NCBI GenBank assembly: GCA_000697335.1
Contig: JNEM01016502.1
Coordinates: 1-23,875 of the forward strand
DNA: 23,875 nt
Direction: 5' to 3'
Source of the DNA: Conidiobolus incongruus B7586
Lineage: Eukaryota > Entomophthoromycota > Entomophthoromycetes > Entomophthorales > Conidiobolaceae
The position numbers were made by a program, and so were the translations under genes. Below, in pieces: positions 1 to 11,453 of this stretch. Numbering within the stretch: the first letter of the stretch is position 1; each line of letters opens with the position of its first letter. The notes under the pieces are model-generated. The model was not told where the DNA came from, made no database searches, and was given only the letters and a program-made list of their open reading frames with translations.

Positions 1-412
1 ATAAAATATAAAATTGATATTTTTTTTATTTTTAATAATTTTGTATCATATTTTTAACTAACTTTCAATACTTAAAAAGTAATTTTTTATATTAAAAAAA
101 TTTGATATTTTATAAACTAATTAAATTCTCTTTTATAAATTTTCTTTCTTATAAGTTGGTTTTTTAATTACCTAAAATAATTATAATTATATAAGTTATA
201 ATTTAAAAAATATATTAGATATGATAGTATTTTCTAGTATTTCTTTAATTAAATTTTTTTAAAACTTTAGCTTTTTATATTTTATTATTATTATATAAAA
301 TAGTAATTTTTTTAAATTATTTTAAGGAAATTATATAAAAATAATTTTATTTAAAATAATAATATAGTTTAATATCAATTGATTTTTATTTAAAACTTAA
401 TAAAAATAATAT

Positions 413-440
413 ATTATTATTATTATTATTATTATTATTT
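413..440. repeat. (ATT)n microsatellite
   Basis: About nine copies of ATT occur in a row. They lie inside the left arm of the giant inverted repeat. The matching place in the right arm has no comparable tract, so the repeat expanded after the arms were formed. Confidence 0.9.
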
Positions 441-1498
441 ATTACAATAATTAATATTTACTTAATAATAAAATATTTATAAAAAAATCTGTAAAAGGGG
501 TTAATTTAATTTAATCTAATATCTTGATCTATATATTAATAAAGAATTATATAAAAAATTTAAGATTTATCAAATATAATGATTTATTTCAAAAGCCTTG
601 GTATTTAAATATATCTTAATAAATTATTTCTAATAATAACTACTTTAGTATTTTTTATAAGTTTAAGTTATATTATAAGGTATTTATTTTATATTTTTAT
701 TAATTAAGTTCAGTTTAAACTTTAATATAAATAAAATACTTATATGATTAATATTAAGTGTTTTAATAACTCTTTAGCTAAATTAAAAAGATATATTATA
801 ATATATTTTCAAATTTTATTAATAATTAAAAAATAATAATTGAAATTAATTTTTAAATTTTAGAGAATATATCTTTTATTTTTAAAACAATCTATTTAAT
901 CATATATATTTATTATAAATAAAACATTATAAGTTATTTCAAGATTTTAGGTTAAATATAACTGATATTGAAATAAAGGATTTTTGATTATGATTATTTA
1001 GTTTAAATATGATTGAATTAAGCAATAAATTTTAAAAGTTAATTTTTTATTAAAAAATTTATATATATAGTTCAAATCTATATATCTTCCTATTATTTTG
1101 AAAATAAATTTTTCCTGAAACTAATAAAGTATTTGAAAAATCAGAAATTAAAAAATTGCCTATTTTTTTGATTCTGATGTAATGATAATATTTGATTAAA
1201 TTAGGTAATTTAAATTTATAAATTAAAAATTAATTCCAATTACAAAATTTATTTTCAATTTTCATAATTAATAAATATCCTTAAAATTTATTAAATTTTA
1301 GAATTTAAATTCTAATTTCAAAAATTAAATTCAAAGTATATTTAAATTATTATATTAATATCTAAATAAATTATTTAAAAATATTAAAAATTATCTTAAA
1401 TTTTAATAGGTAATTTTTTAATTTCTAATTTTTCAAATATATTATTAGTTTGAAATAAATAAATATATACAAAGTTAATAGGAAATTATATATTTTTA

Positions 1499-1519
1499 AT
1501 ATATATATATATATATAAT
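1499..1519. repeat. (TA)n tract
   Basis: This is a run of alternating TA of about 20 bp in the right arm of the inverted repeat. It pairs with a shorter TATATATA at about 1062-1069 in the left arm. Confidence 0.85.
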
Positions 1520-2763
1520 ATAATAATTTTTTTGATTAAAAAATTAATTTTTTAAAATTGGTTATTTAATTTAATTATATTTAAACCAAATAATAATTAT
1601 CAAAAGTTTTTTATTTTAGTATTAATAAAGCTTAACTATAAACCCTATAAAATTATTTAAAATTTATAAGTAACTTTTAATAATGAAATATTATTTAAAT
1701 CAATAATTTATTATTAAGTAAATTATTTTAAAACTAAAAGAGAAATTATTTAAAACTTATTAAAATCTAAAAAATTAATTTTAACTATTATTCTTTTAAT
1801 TATTAAAAAAAAAAAATATTAAAAAATACCATTTTATTTTAGTTAAAGAATTATCTAAATACTTTAATATTAGTTTTACAAGTATTTTATATAGAATAAA
1901 GTTTAAACTTAAATTAATAAATAAAAATATATAATAAATACCTTATAATTTAACTAAAGCTTAAAAAAAGTTAAATTAGTTATTGTTAAATAAATCTTAC
2001 TAAAATATTATTAGAAGTTTAAACTTTTATAGTGAATAATTATAATTAATGAATCTTATTTCTTTATATATAATTTTTTACTAAAATATAAATTAAAATG
2101 TTAGATTAAGTTAAATTAACCCCCTCTATAAATCCCTTTAAATAAACATTTTATTAATTAATAAATGTTAATTATTATAATAAATTATAATGGTATATGC
2201 TACTCATATTTAATTTTTAAATGAAAATCAATTAATAATAAATTTTATATTGTTTTTTTAAATAAAAATATTTCTAATTAGTATTTTTAATATAATTTAA
2301 AAAAACTTATTATTTTGCATAATAATTATAAAATATATAAATTAAAAACAATAAAAAATTTTCTGATTAAAAATAACTAGAAAAAACTACTACATTTAAT
2401 ATATTTTTTAGATTATAACTTATGTAATTATAATTACTTTAGGTAATTCAAAAACTAGCTTACAAGAAAGAAAATTTCTACAAGAAAATTTAATTGGTTT
2501 GTAAAACATCAAATTTCAGTCTTTAATAAAAAGAATTATTTTTTAGATATTAGATCTTTGTTAAAAGTATAGCAAAAAATTATTAATAATAAAAGAAACT
2601 ATTAAATTTATATTATATATTCATTTTTATAAATCATATATTAAAATATTTATTTATTTTTAATCACAAAAAAATCCCATTATTAAAAATACAGAGTAAT
2701 AATTTGAAACAATATTGATAACTTAATTTATTGAAATTAATTGATAATATTTTTATTACTTGA

Positions 2764-3400
2764 TTTGGTTCTATAGCTATACCATCTACAAATGCTACAA
2801 CCCAACTAATAACTATGCCTGACCAACTAAGCTATCTACTGCCAATGATTACTCCCAGATACATCATAGGCGGCTCCAAATTCCAACTATTTTCGCATCA
2901 ATATGTTATGCAAACCCAGTGGTCCAACATTTGGGGGGCACCCCTCTCAAAAGATATTGTGATGACAGTATACCACTTTGATAATTTTTAAATCAAGAGG
3001 ATCACAAATTGTATGAAAATCACCATATTTTGACCAATGCTGGGGAATGAAGTGAAAGACTATGACAATGTGTCTACAGACATAAGTAATATACTTAGGC
3101 TTCTAGGGGGTACGGTATAGCATTATCTCTTGTACATATTTTTGGTAATAGAAATGTTACAGCGATTGACTAGCATTCCAAACAACTTAAGGTTGGAGAT
3201 GCTGGAACAGTGCTTAGTTGGGGTGAAACAGGGACATATTTACCAATATTTAGAATACTCAAAGAAATTTCAATAATCATTGAAAATTCACCACTGTGTG
3301 GACCTTGATACAAAGGAGGATGTTGGAAAATTTTCAAAAACTAAAGATCCTCAAATCTCAAATCTGTTGATATTGTTGAACAAGTCAGGATTTGCCCAAT
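2764..3400 (+). pseudogene. Broken relic of an unidentified coding sequence in a G+C-richer island
   Basis: Base composition changes sharply at about 2760, from nearly pure A/T to something close to the coding composition of the condensin gene, and falls back after about 3480. Open stretches on the plus strand look protein-like. The first, 2764-2991, includes the string IIGGSKFQLFSHQYVM and ends with an aromatic-rich segment. Later parts of the island give protein-like text in more than one frame, for example WGETGTYLPIFRILKE near 3220-3265. The whole is broken in several places and is old. I do not recognise the family. It does not resemble the condensin or secreted genes, and a virus-like or mobile-element origin is possible but unproven. 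It sits directly beside the giant inverted repeat and may have belonged to the same inserted element. Confidence 0.45.
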
Positions 3401-3480
3401 CTAACAAAAACTGATCGATGTTAGACTGATAGAATAATTAAGACAATAATTTCTAATCATCAACAGTAATAATTCTCAAT

Positions 3481-4436
3481 GTTAACAATCAAACTTAATA
3501 AATTCAAAATATTCTATAATATATTGTATTAATAAAAACCTTTTTATTTATTTCTTTACAACCTAGGTGGATATTCCCACACTTTTGTAAGATCAAATTA
3601 TTATAAATAGTTTTTAAAATTATCAAACATTAATTAGTAATATACTTTATTAAGATAATTTCTGATAGCTGTGCAGTATGTTTAGCGTTAAAATTTATAA
3701 ATTAAACTGATAAATTAATCAAAAATCCTCAATAATTATGATAAAAAATTAAATACTCAATATTAATTACCTCACAATTAGTAATTAAAATGTTCCAAAT
3801 TATTTCAAAAATAGAGTAATTATCATTTAAATATTTCTAGTTAGTCAATTTAGTTTAATATTAAATATCCAAAATTTTCATAATATCTGACTTGTTTTTC
3901 CCTAATAAATTCTCTATTTTAAAGGGAACAATTGCTTTATAATTATCTGAAATTCCTGTTTGACCTTTATTACATAAAAAACTGACTTGTTGATCGATTA
4001 AATTGTCTCAATAATGTATGAATATCAAATTGTTACTTTAATACTGAGAATTGAGTTTAATATTCCCAGCTTTAAATTTTTTAAATTAATCTTTGTCACT
4101 ATACATTTTTATGATATAATTAAATTGACCTTCAACTTGAGTTGATTTAAAATAGCTTTTCATAACTATTCATTGTTAATAAGGTAATTAATGAAAATCT
4201 TTGAATTCTGTGAAATTTAATAGAAAAAAAATAATTTTTTTCTTCAAAATAATTTGATTTTCAAATTTGAATTATATATAATGATATTTTTAACGTCTAT
4301 TCATACTCAAAAATCACTTGAATAAGGATAATAATAAATGAATAGAAAAATCAAAATATTAAATGTTTGCAATTTGAAAATATTTATTAAATATATATTA
4401 TTTAATGATGAAAAATCAAAAACATATTCCATTAAT
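3481..4436. other. AT-rich intergenic DNA downstream of the condensin gene
   Basis: No reading frame with protein-like composition is visible on either strand. The part next to the condensin stop codon should contain that gene's 3' UTR and poly(A) site on the minus strand, but no single signal stands out because AATAAA-like strings are everywhere. Confidence 0.6.
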
Positions 4437-6614
4437 TTACATTGTTTGTTCTTTAAAAATAGTTAACTCATTCAAATCCGAATTTCCTTCAATTTTTAAC
4501 CCTTGCTCATTAGCTAAATGAAGTAAACTGATAAAGCAAAAGGGAACGGAAATGTCCTGAAATTGTTTTTTGGGATAATGTGATTTGAGCGATTGGCACA
4601 CTTTTGTGAATGATTTTTGTTGTGATTCAGGATCTTGGAAATGATCCAATATCGTTCCAGGTGCTGGTATGGGTTGGAGTTCTTCAAGTTCTTTCCAAAG
4701 GTTAGATTTGAGTTTCTTGACATCCACTCTCTTATTTATTTTCATGTAGTTGATATTGACATTTTGGATTTTACGTAATTCCGGTACGAGTTGATCTCCC
4801 AAGTTAAGGTGACTATAGGCATTATCATCATATTGAGTAGCAGGAGCTTCTTCTTCGTCAGAGTATACGTCAGCAGGTTGATCAATATATTGATCAAATC
4901 CGTTTTCAATATCCATATCAACATCAATATCACCAATTGGACCAAAGCCATTGGGAGATCCAGGTTGAGAGTTGGGCTCATTAATATCTAATTCCATAAA
5001 ATCTTCAGGTACAACTTGGAATCTACTCATATTAAAGTCTTCTACTTCGGCCTTGATATTACTATCAATAGGTTTTAAAACAAACTTAGGTTTAATGAAT
5101 AAATTCATAAATGTTTTTGATGTGAAATGAAGATCGTCAGGTAAAAGATAATTGCTAGATTCAGATTCATGCATTTTAGTATTAGAAATAGCGCTCTTGG
5201 ATCTAGTAAATAAAGTATTCAAATCCATTTCATCATAATTGAAAAAGTCGATAAATTCATCATTTTTGGCTTTAGATTTGGTTTTGGTACTCGTTGCTAC
5301 TTCATCTTTTTTAGCTTTGGTGGTTTTGTTTCGATTCCCTTTAACCTTCCAGTGTTCAGGACCTGCCCATCCTTTATCCATGGCTTGATCGAAATACGAA
5401 TAAATATTAGCTGAGGTAGTTAAAGAAGCTTGGACAGGATAATTCGTAGGTTGGTTAAGATCAGTATCTACATCTTCATCACCATTTAAATTGGGTTCGT
5501 TATCAATTATATCACCATTATTCATATTTTCTGGCTCATCGAACTGATCCATTGGCATATCAAATCCATTGTCAAAATCTGGAGGAGTTTGAAAGAATGA
5601 ATCATTTTCAAATTTAATATCACCTTCATAATTATCATCTTCATTTTCTTCGATTTGGTGATGTTTGAGATTATTCAAATCTACTGAATTATCTTGACCA
5701 AGCTGAAAATCTTTGAGAGAAGGACAAAGAAAGGTATTTTTTGAGTCTTCATTGAAGATTGAATAAGTTAGAGTATCGAGATCGAGAAAATCACGATCTA
5801 CGCTTTGAGTTACAATGGGTTGAACAGGAACAGAGCCATCTTCTGTGATTGCGGCATCTCCAGAATCGAAAATCATCCTACCATCACCTTGAATACTCAA
5901 ATGATTCAACAATAAACCTCTAGCGCCACCTTCGTCAAAGTCAGCTGAAGTCTTTTTAAATAGAGGATCAACAGAAAACTCGAGATCGAACTGCTTTACT
6001 GTGAGTTGGGTGAAATCTTTAGCCAAAGTTTGTTCAGATCTGTTAGCCTAATTGAAATTAGATTAAAATTTCAAGATATTTGGAAATAAAAATACCTTTC
6101 TTTTAGGTTTTTCTCCTGGTTCAACCTCTTCGTTGATAGTATCTAAATCTTTAATATTATTTTCCACTAAACCATTTAATAATCTTCCAGTTTCAGTAGC
6201 TGCTGAATCAACTCTCGAAGAGTAAATTTTCATACAACCGTCAAGAGTACAAGAAGCTTTTTGAAAGTTGATAGTGTCACCATCTCGAAATAAGCTTAAC
6301 TCGTGAAAATAATCAATAAGGGCAAAGTTCCAAGTGTTGGTAGAATTGATTTTGTTATCAGCAGCAATCTTCATCCATTCTTCGTATCGCTTATTAATTT
6401 CTTCAACCGATAGAGTGGATAGAGCAGGAAGAGGGTTATCCATTATTTCGGAAGCTTCGTGTCTAATGATTTTTGATTTCTCAGGGTTAATAACCGATTT
6501 CTTTTTATGTTTATCGTTTAAAGCGGTTTTACGCCTCATGATTTTTTCTGCCAAATCATTATTTAAAGAAGAGTTCATACTGGTGTTTAAACTACTTATA
6601 TTTAATCTCGACAT
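4437..6614 (-). CDS. BRN1: Condensin complex subunit 2 (kleisin, Brn1/CAP-H/Barren)
   Basis: This is the kleisin that bridges the Smc2-Smc4 ATPase heads and binds the HEAT subunits in condensin, which compacts and separates mitotic chromosomes in the nucleus. Exon 1 is 6096-6614 (173 codons) and exon 2 is 4437-6047, joined in phase 0 over a 48 bp intron, giving 709 residues, close to known fungal and human proteins (about 740-755). Residues 93-148 carry the family's N-terminal block (NTWNFALIDYFHELS, then INFQKASCTLDGC and SRVDSAATETGRLL). The splice recreates the NRSE-TLAKDF block, followed by VDPLFKKTSADFDEGGARG. The middle is acidic, with GWAGPEHWK. The C-terminal part (VDVKKLKSNLWKELEEL, then PFCFISLLHLANEQGL) matches the winged-helix SMC-binding domain. 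The ATG at 6614 is chosen because the frame upstream has only a TTG. All Trp codons I checked are TGG and the stop is TAA. The gene appears intact. Confidence 0.96.
6048..6095 (-). other. Spliceosomal intron of the condensin gene (48 bp)
   Basis: On the minus strand the intron begins GTATTT and ends AATTAG, with a CTAAT branch-like site about 14 bp before the acceptor. Removing it joins KPKRK directly to ANRSEQTLAKDF in phase 0, as expected from Brn1 relatives. Retaining it ends the protein after about a dozen unrelated residues. The very short length and motif set are typical of fungi. Confidence 0.93.
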
Positions 6615-9273
6615 TTTAACCAATTAATTTTTTCAATTTTAAAATTTGAATTTTTTGATTATATTAATTTTATTCCAATTCGTTCATATCCAATTAACTC
6701 TCCAACAGGTCACGATGAGTAATTCATTTTTGAAATAAAATTCAAACTATCATTTTTTATGGGATTTTCTAATATTTGTTACATTTATCAAATGTAATAT
6801 CCAAATATAAAATTTTTTTTAATATTAAAACGTTAGAAATAAAGAAATTATATGATTAAATTATATCATTAAAATTTATAAATTGTTTTAAGAAATTTTT
6901 CTAATATTTATTCATTTCCTTTCAAATAAACATAAACATTAATTTTAAATTACTTTAAATAAATTAGCCGCTTTTAGATTCCTTCTAACTAATATGTTAG
7001 CCCAATTGTTCATTATTATGGTTTCTTTGTCGTATATAATTTGAATTTGGATATTCAATAAGGTCAATATTACTTTTCTGAGATTGTCATTTTTCAAATT
7101 TATTTTACGATCCGCTAATTCTCAGTCTATAATATTTTTAATCTAACAATCATAATAATTTATAGTAATATGATTGAACTTGAAATGCTTATATAACTAA
7201 TTATTACATTCAGCTTAGTTAATGACATAACTCTTTATTACATTATTTGTCTTTATTATTAAAATATATAATGCTATTTATATTTCAGAATATACATAAA
7301 TTATTATATATTCATCTTTAATAATTGGATTATAAATCCTTCATTGTTATTTCTCAGTATAAATGATATAGTTATGATTTAACTCTAAATGCTTTTATTC
7401 AATTTAAATTTCTCTTAAGAATGGTCAAACAGTAATATAGTCTATAAATTATGATTATTAAAGTTATTAAGTAATGTGTTATGTAACATATTCAGGAAAG
7501 CGGAATAAAATTTAAATAAATTTCAATATATATTGTTATATTGTTTTAGCTCTTCAAACTACTGATGAATGTAAAATAGGTTAAAATGAATATTTAACAA
7601 TTGATGTATAATGATTGATAATAATTTTTAATTAATTAGGTATTATCAAGAAACAAAGGATATTTCAACAGCTTAGTTATTTAGATGATATGATGAAATT
7701 TTTCTATACATTATTTGTGAGTATTGTTATTAAGAGTTCGTTTGATAAGATATTGAGATTTACTTCAATATTTGTTTATTACAATATTATTCAGTTAATT
7801 GGTAAAATTACTTAAATATTCTTAATTAACTATTGACTAACATTATCAAATCAAATACTAGATTGTCAAATCATTTTTTATATTAATTATCAAAATTCAG
7901 AATAATATTTTTTTGTATATTTGAAAAACTGCTAGATAATGATATTGATAATTAATGACATGTTTAATACTTGAATCCAATATTAAAATTGGGTTTTGTA
8001 TATTTCTCATTATATTTATTATTTTAAAACAACATATATGACATAAATATTTTATAATTTAAAATATATATTCTAATTTTATATTATATTAAATATCGGT
8101 TGTATTAGAAAGTTTATTAATCAATAAATATTTTCAGTTATATTTTGTGAATTCAAGTTGCTTGCTAAAAATTTACAAATTTAATTCAGCAAAGATTAAC
8201 AAGCTCTATAAAAATAAATAGGTAATTTCAATTGTAATAATCTTATAAGATGAATCATTAAATCAATTAATATTATATTAGTAATATTATTTCCAGCTAA
8301 TATACAAAAGGTTAAACATGCTGTGTATATTTTTATAAATATCATTTTTATTGATGATAATGTTATCAAACAAAATGAAAAATATAATTATTATTATACT
8401 TGATAAGTATTTTTATATAAAATATTTACCCAATGTGATCTTTATTGATCTTATTCACAGTTCACCCATTTATATAAATAGTTATTATTTAATAAAAAGA
8501 TATATTTCATGCATTTTGCGAAAATCCTTTATAATTTTCACTTTTAAACAAATCTAATATTGAAACTATAAGATTAACACATAAATTTTATTTTAAGTTT
8601 TATACGGATATTATCAAATATGTATCATTGAAATCAATTTTATGAAATGAAAAGTATAAAGGGTTACTAACTACATAAGTTTCTTTTAAAAAGATATTGA
8701 TATAAAATATGAATAAATCAAAATTGTATAATTATGTTGAATATAATTATGTCAGATACAATGAACAAGCTAAAATATGTTTATTGATCTATGCAACTAT
8801 GATTTACTAATATGTCACAATTTCTATTTTGAAATATATACATTTGTTTAATAAAGAAAATCATAGAGATATAGAATTGGAAAAAAGTTATATGGTGACA
8901 TGATGAAATTATTGTTAATACTAGTTTATATATTGTGATATTCATTGTATTGAATTCACATCACTTAAAATATAAATTTGGAGAAAACAATAATTAGTAT
9001 TTCTCATAAAATATAATGTTTAAAATATAAAAATTGAGAAATAAATTTTAAAATAAATAAATTATGGTTAATTTGGCATATTTTTGTGCAAGTTGATTTT
9101 AAAAATTATGGCTTCATGAGCACAAGTTACACCTGTTTTTAATAGAAAGCTGACATTTTCAAATGTGTAGCTACATGTTAGAAATTATATTTATGTCCTT
9201 AAAGGGAATGTAAAGTACTAAACTAGGACACATATTAATTATTTTAAAAAAAGATTATTGAATATTTCAATTA
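6615..9273. other. AT-rich intergenic DNA upstream of the condensin gene
   Basis: This stretch of about 2.6 kb should include the condensin promoter (about 6615-6800, minus strand), where no clear TATA box or cell-cycle box is visible. The rest holds only short A/T-driven frames. The longest, 8351-8557 plus strand, is Ile/Tyr/Lys/Asn-rich and looks like chance. Around 9090-9230 the composition is slightly richer in G and C, but no protein-like frame is seen there. Confidence 0.6.
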
Positions 9274-9663
9274 ATGGTTATTACAGTATTTCATAAAAAT
9301 ACTTTATTAGGATTAGGTTTTACTATTAATTATCCTTATTTTGAAAATTTTGAAATGCATAAAATTTCATATAAATTTTATATTGTTTTTAAACCATTTA
9401 ATAATTTTAATGTTTGTACTAGATGGTTACTAAATTTCATTGGACTGATTAAGCAGAGTCAGGACACAGAGGAAGCTGAGCCAAAAAAGGCTATTAACAG
9501 GCTAACTACACCAGAGTCCACCACCTGTGGAAGGTTGTATTGTTTAACCATTTATAGAAGAGTGAGTCGTGTTGTGGTTTATGGGGATCTTGAGGATGGC
9601 TATGGATCTGTGACAATGTTAAACGTTTCCAAAATCTATTTTGCTATAGGTGACGAATATTAA
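9274..9663 (+). CDS. Doubtful ORF of 129 residues with a composition break
   Basis: An ATG at 9274 opens a frame of 129 residues ending in TAA. The first 50 or so residues come from AT-rich DNA and are rich in Phe, Ile, Tyr and Asn, as expected by chance. From about 9420 to 9620 the DNA is much richer in G and C and the translation looks more like a real protein, with KQSQDTEEAEPKKAINRL and a later GDLEDGYGSVTML. The latter is faintly reminiscent of the GDLxDR...GYV pattern of Ty1/Copia RNase H, but this is too weak to assign. No signal peptide, membrane segment or known domain is visible. It is more likely a relic of an inserted sequence read through a chance upstream frame than a working gene. 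Confidence 0.25.
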   Translation: MVITVFHKNTLLGLGFTINYPYFENFEMHKISYKFYIVFKPFNNFNVCTRWLLNFIGLIKQSQDTEEAEPKKAINRLTTPESTTCGRLYCLTIYRRVSRVVVYGDLEDGYGSVTMLNVSKIYFAIGDEY

Positions 9664-10307
9664 ATTATATCAAATCAACTCATATGTTTTATATTTTCGC
9701 CAATTTTCTTCTTGCAATCAATTCACTCATTTTAATATCAGTATAGTAATCACCTTTAAATGTAAAAGTATTTTATATAATCTATATACCTTCAATAGCT
9801 ATTATTTTTGATTTATCAATATAAAATAATTTTTTGATATTTTTTATAATCAAACAAAAAAGGTAAAAAAGCATTCCAAATATTTTCATTATTAAATAAA
9901 TTGATTTTATAAATTCAAATAAACTTCAGTTTCAGAGATTTAGGAGAATTTTCATTATGTTGAGTTGATGAATTTTAAAATGCACTAAATCCTCAATATT
10001 TAAAATTATAATTAATATTTGTCCTATTATGTCATACAGTATCAGGAAAATTCATCAAAAAGCTGAGTAAAAATTTGTAATTAAGAATTTCTAATGTATT
10101 ATTGAAGCAATATGCTCTTTTTAATATTGATCTTTGTTAATTTATATTCTTCTTAATATTCAAGGTTGATAAACTCTATCAATTTAACATAATAATTTAA
10201 GGTTTGTCATTCCATGAAAATGATTTCTATTAAATAGTCAGTTATAGAAGTTATTCTAATAATCAAAGATAATTCAAATATATTTATTAAAAAATTTTCA
10301 AATTAAA
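9664..10307. other. AT-rich intergenic DNA, upstream region of the 10308 gene
   Basis: No coding sequence is seen. This should hold the promoter of the plus-strand secreted-protein gene that starts at 10308. Unlike the three best minus-strand secreted genes, it shows no TATAAAA box within 100 bp of the ATG. Confidence 0.5.
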
Positions 10308-11017
10308 ATGGTATCGATTAATCATGTTTTATACACTGTCATTGGATTAAATATCGTAAATTCTGTAACTAGCCAAAATGCGATGGAAGGCTTAGTTGGC
10401 GCAGTAGGTAACCCACTAAATCCACAACTACCTCGTCCCAATAACGGCCAGAATCCTGCATGGGGTAATCAGAATCCCAGTTACCATACTGGACATAACT
10501 TTGGTTGGAGTAATCAAAATCCTGGCATTAATAATGACTGGAATTTTGGATGAAATAACCCTAATACTAGCGGCAACCATATCCAGAACCATGGTTGGGG
10601 TAATCAAAATAATGGTAGCCACCCAAGCTCTCAAGTTCCTGGAAGCAATACCCGACCTATCCCCAGCCAAGTGCCCAAACCAACAGACAATCAAGCACCT
10701 GCACCCGCACCTACAACAATTGCTTCAATTAATGAATCTGCGAACCCTCCAAAAGAATCCCTACTAAAGAAGAGTCTGCAGCTACTACCACTACCTCAGC
10801 TCCAAGCAGCCAACCAAGTAAAAATGTTGTTGAAAACAATCATAGATTTGACTTCAGTCAATTAATTTTCAAATTCAAATAACATTTACCTAATTTACTC
10901 AAAAGAAGCCAAGGACTTTTGAATAGTAAGACGGGTGAACTTATGAAAACTTTCAAAGAGAAAGTATTACCACAAATTTTCAAAGCTATATTTGATTTTG
11001 CTCAGAGAAAAAATTAA
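10308..11017 (+). pseudogene. Small secreted Asn/Gly/Trp-repeat protein gene, interrupted
   Basis: The ATG at 10308 (context AAAATGG) starts a signal-peptide-like segment (VLYTVIGLNIVNSVTS, likely cleaved before QNA). A tandem repeat follows, with units around GWSNQNPG and WGNQNP. The frame closes at 10551-10553 with a TGA that falls where neighbouring units have Trp (TGG). Protein-like text continues after it: another GWGNQN unit, then a Pro/Ala/Thr-rich linker, then in another frame a Thr/Ser linker and a basic helical-looking tail (EKVLPQIFKAIFDFAQRKN) ending at 11017. About three interruptions are present in total. Introns were considered, but the only reasonable GT...AG pair leaves a frame without the repeat. 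The layout (signal peptide, low-complexity linker, basic tail without cysteine) matches the other secreted genes in this cluster, so this is probably a decayed member. Its function is unknown. Confidence 0.55.
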
Positions 11018-11453
11018 TAATTATAATATTTGTTAAATTATTATATACATTACTAAATATTATTTTATCAGCTTTTAGTTATTATTTGATTTCTAATATA
11101 TATTTTCATATGAGTTGATTTAAATTTGAATATTATTTGTACCAAACTTAATTTTATCATAATAAAAATAATATTACTACTTAGGAATATAATTGAAATA
11201 TCACTTATAAAATTATTAGTTAAAATCTTTATTTTCATAATAATAATTAAATCAATTAATATATTTTAAGATTAATAAAAATATAGAAAATTAGGATTAT
11301 TTGATTTAAACAGTTAATTACAAATTAAAGAAATATTTTTTTAATTACCAAATATTTAAATTGATTCAATCAATGAATATTATAATTGTTAACAATCTAT
11401 TCTAATGTTATATTATTATTATTTTACCTCACAGTTATTTCAGGTAAAATATA
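11018..11453. other. AT-rich spacer
   Basis: No gene, structured repeat or promoter-like element is visible between the end of the interrupted secreted-protein gene and the retrotransposon fragment. Confidence 0.5.

Larger units (their letters stand above)
1..2640. repeat. Giant degenerate inverted repeat (palindrome), left end open
   Basis: The two halves of this block are imperfect reverse complements of each other along almost their whole length. Examples read directly are 104-122 against 2492-2510 (3 differences), 497-516 against 2104-2123 (1 difference), 377-400 against about 2210-2233, and 1131-1150 against 1419-1438 (1 difference). The arm coordinates sum to about 2570-2620 throughout, so the centre lies near 1285-1310 with small indels. 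The arms can be followed from position 1 (pairing near 2620) inward to about 1165/1405, leaving a central part of about 240 bp where pairing is weaker. In these examples the differences are transitions, with A/T in one arm and G/C in the other, and both arms have been hit. That fits repeat-induced or deamination decay, which is inference. By eye only about one base in ten is G or C. No coding sequence is visible. It may be an old fold-back element, a head-to-head duplicated transposon, or a segmental inverted duplication. Confidence 0.8.

Noticed and set aside
413-440. Telomere-like or CRISPR-like array
   Set aside because: It is a plain ATT microsatellite with no spacers or G-rich telomere motif.
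6334-6627. 97-residue plus-strand ORF over condensin exon 1
   Set aside because: It is the antisense shadow of a strongly supported coding exon.
8351-8557. 68-residue plus-strand ORF
   Set aside because: Its Ile/Tyr/Lys/Asn-dominated text and surroundings match chance frames in A/T-rich DNA. No domain or signal peptide is seen.
10510-10570. Possible 61 bp GT...AG intron removing the TGA of the 10308 gene
   Set aside because: It would shift the downstream frame away from the repeat-like text, so it does not explain the gene.
10501-10767. Alternative frames over the 10308 gene, on both strands
   Set aside because: They lose the GW-NQN repeat and the Pro/Thr linker, and they have no signal peptide.
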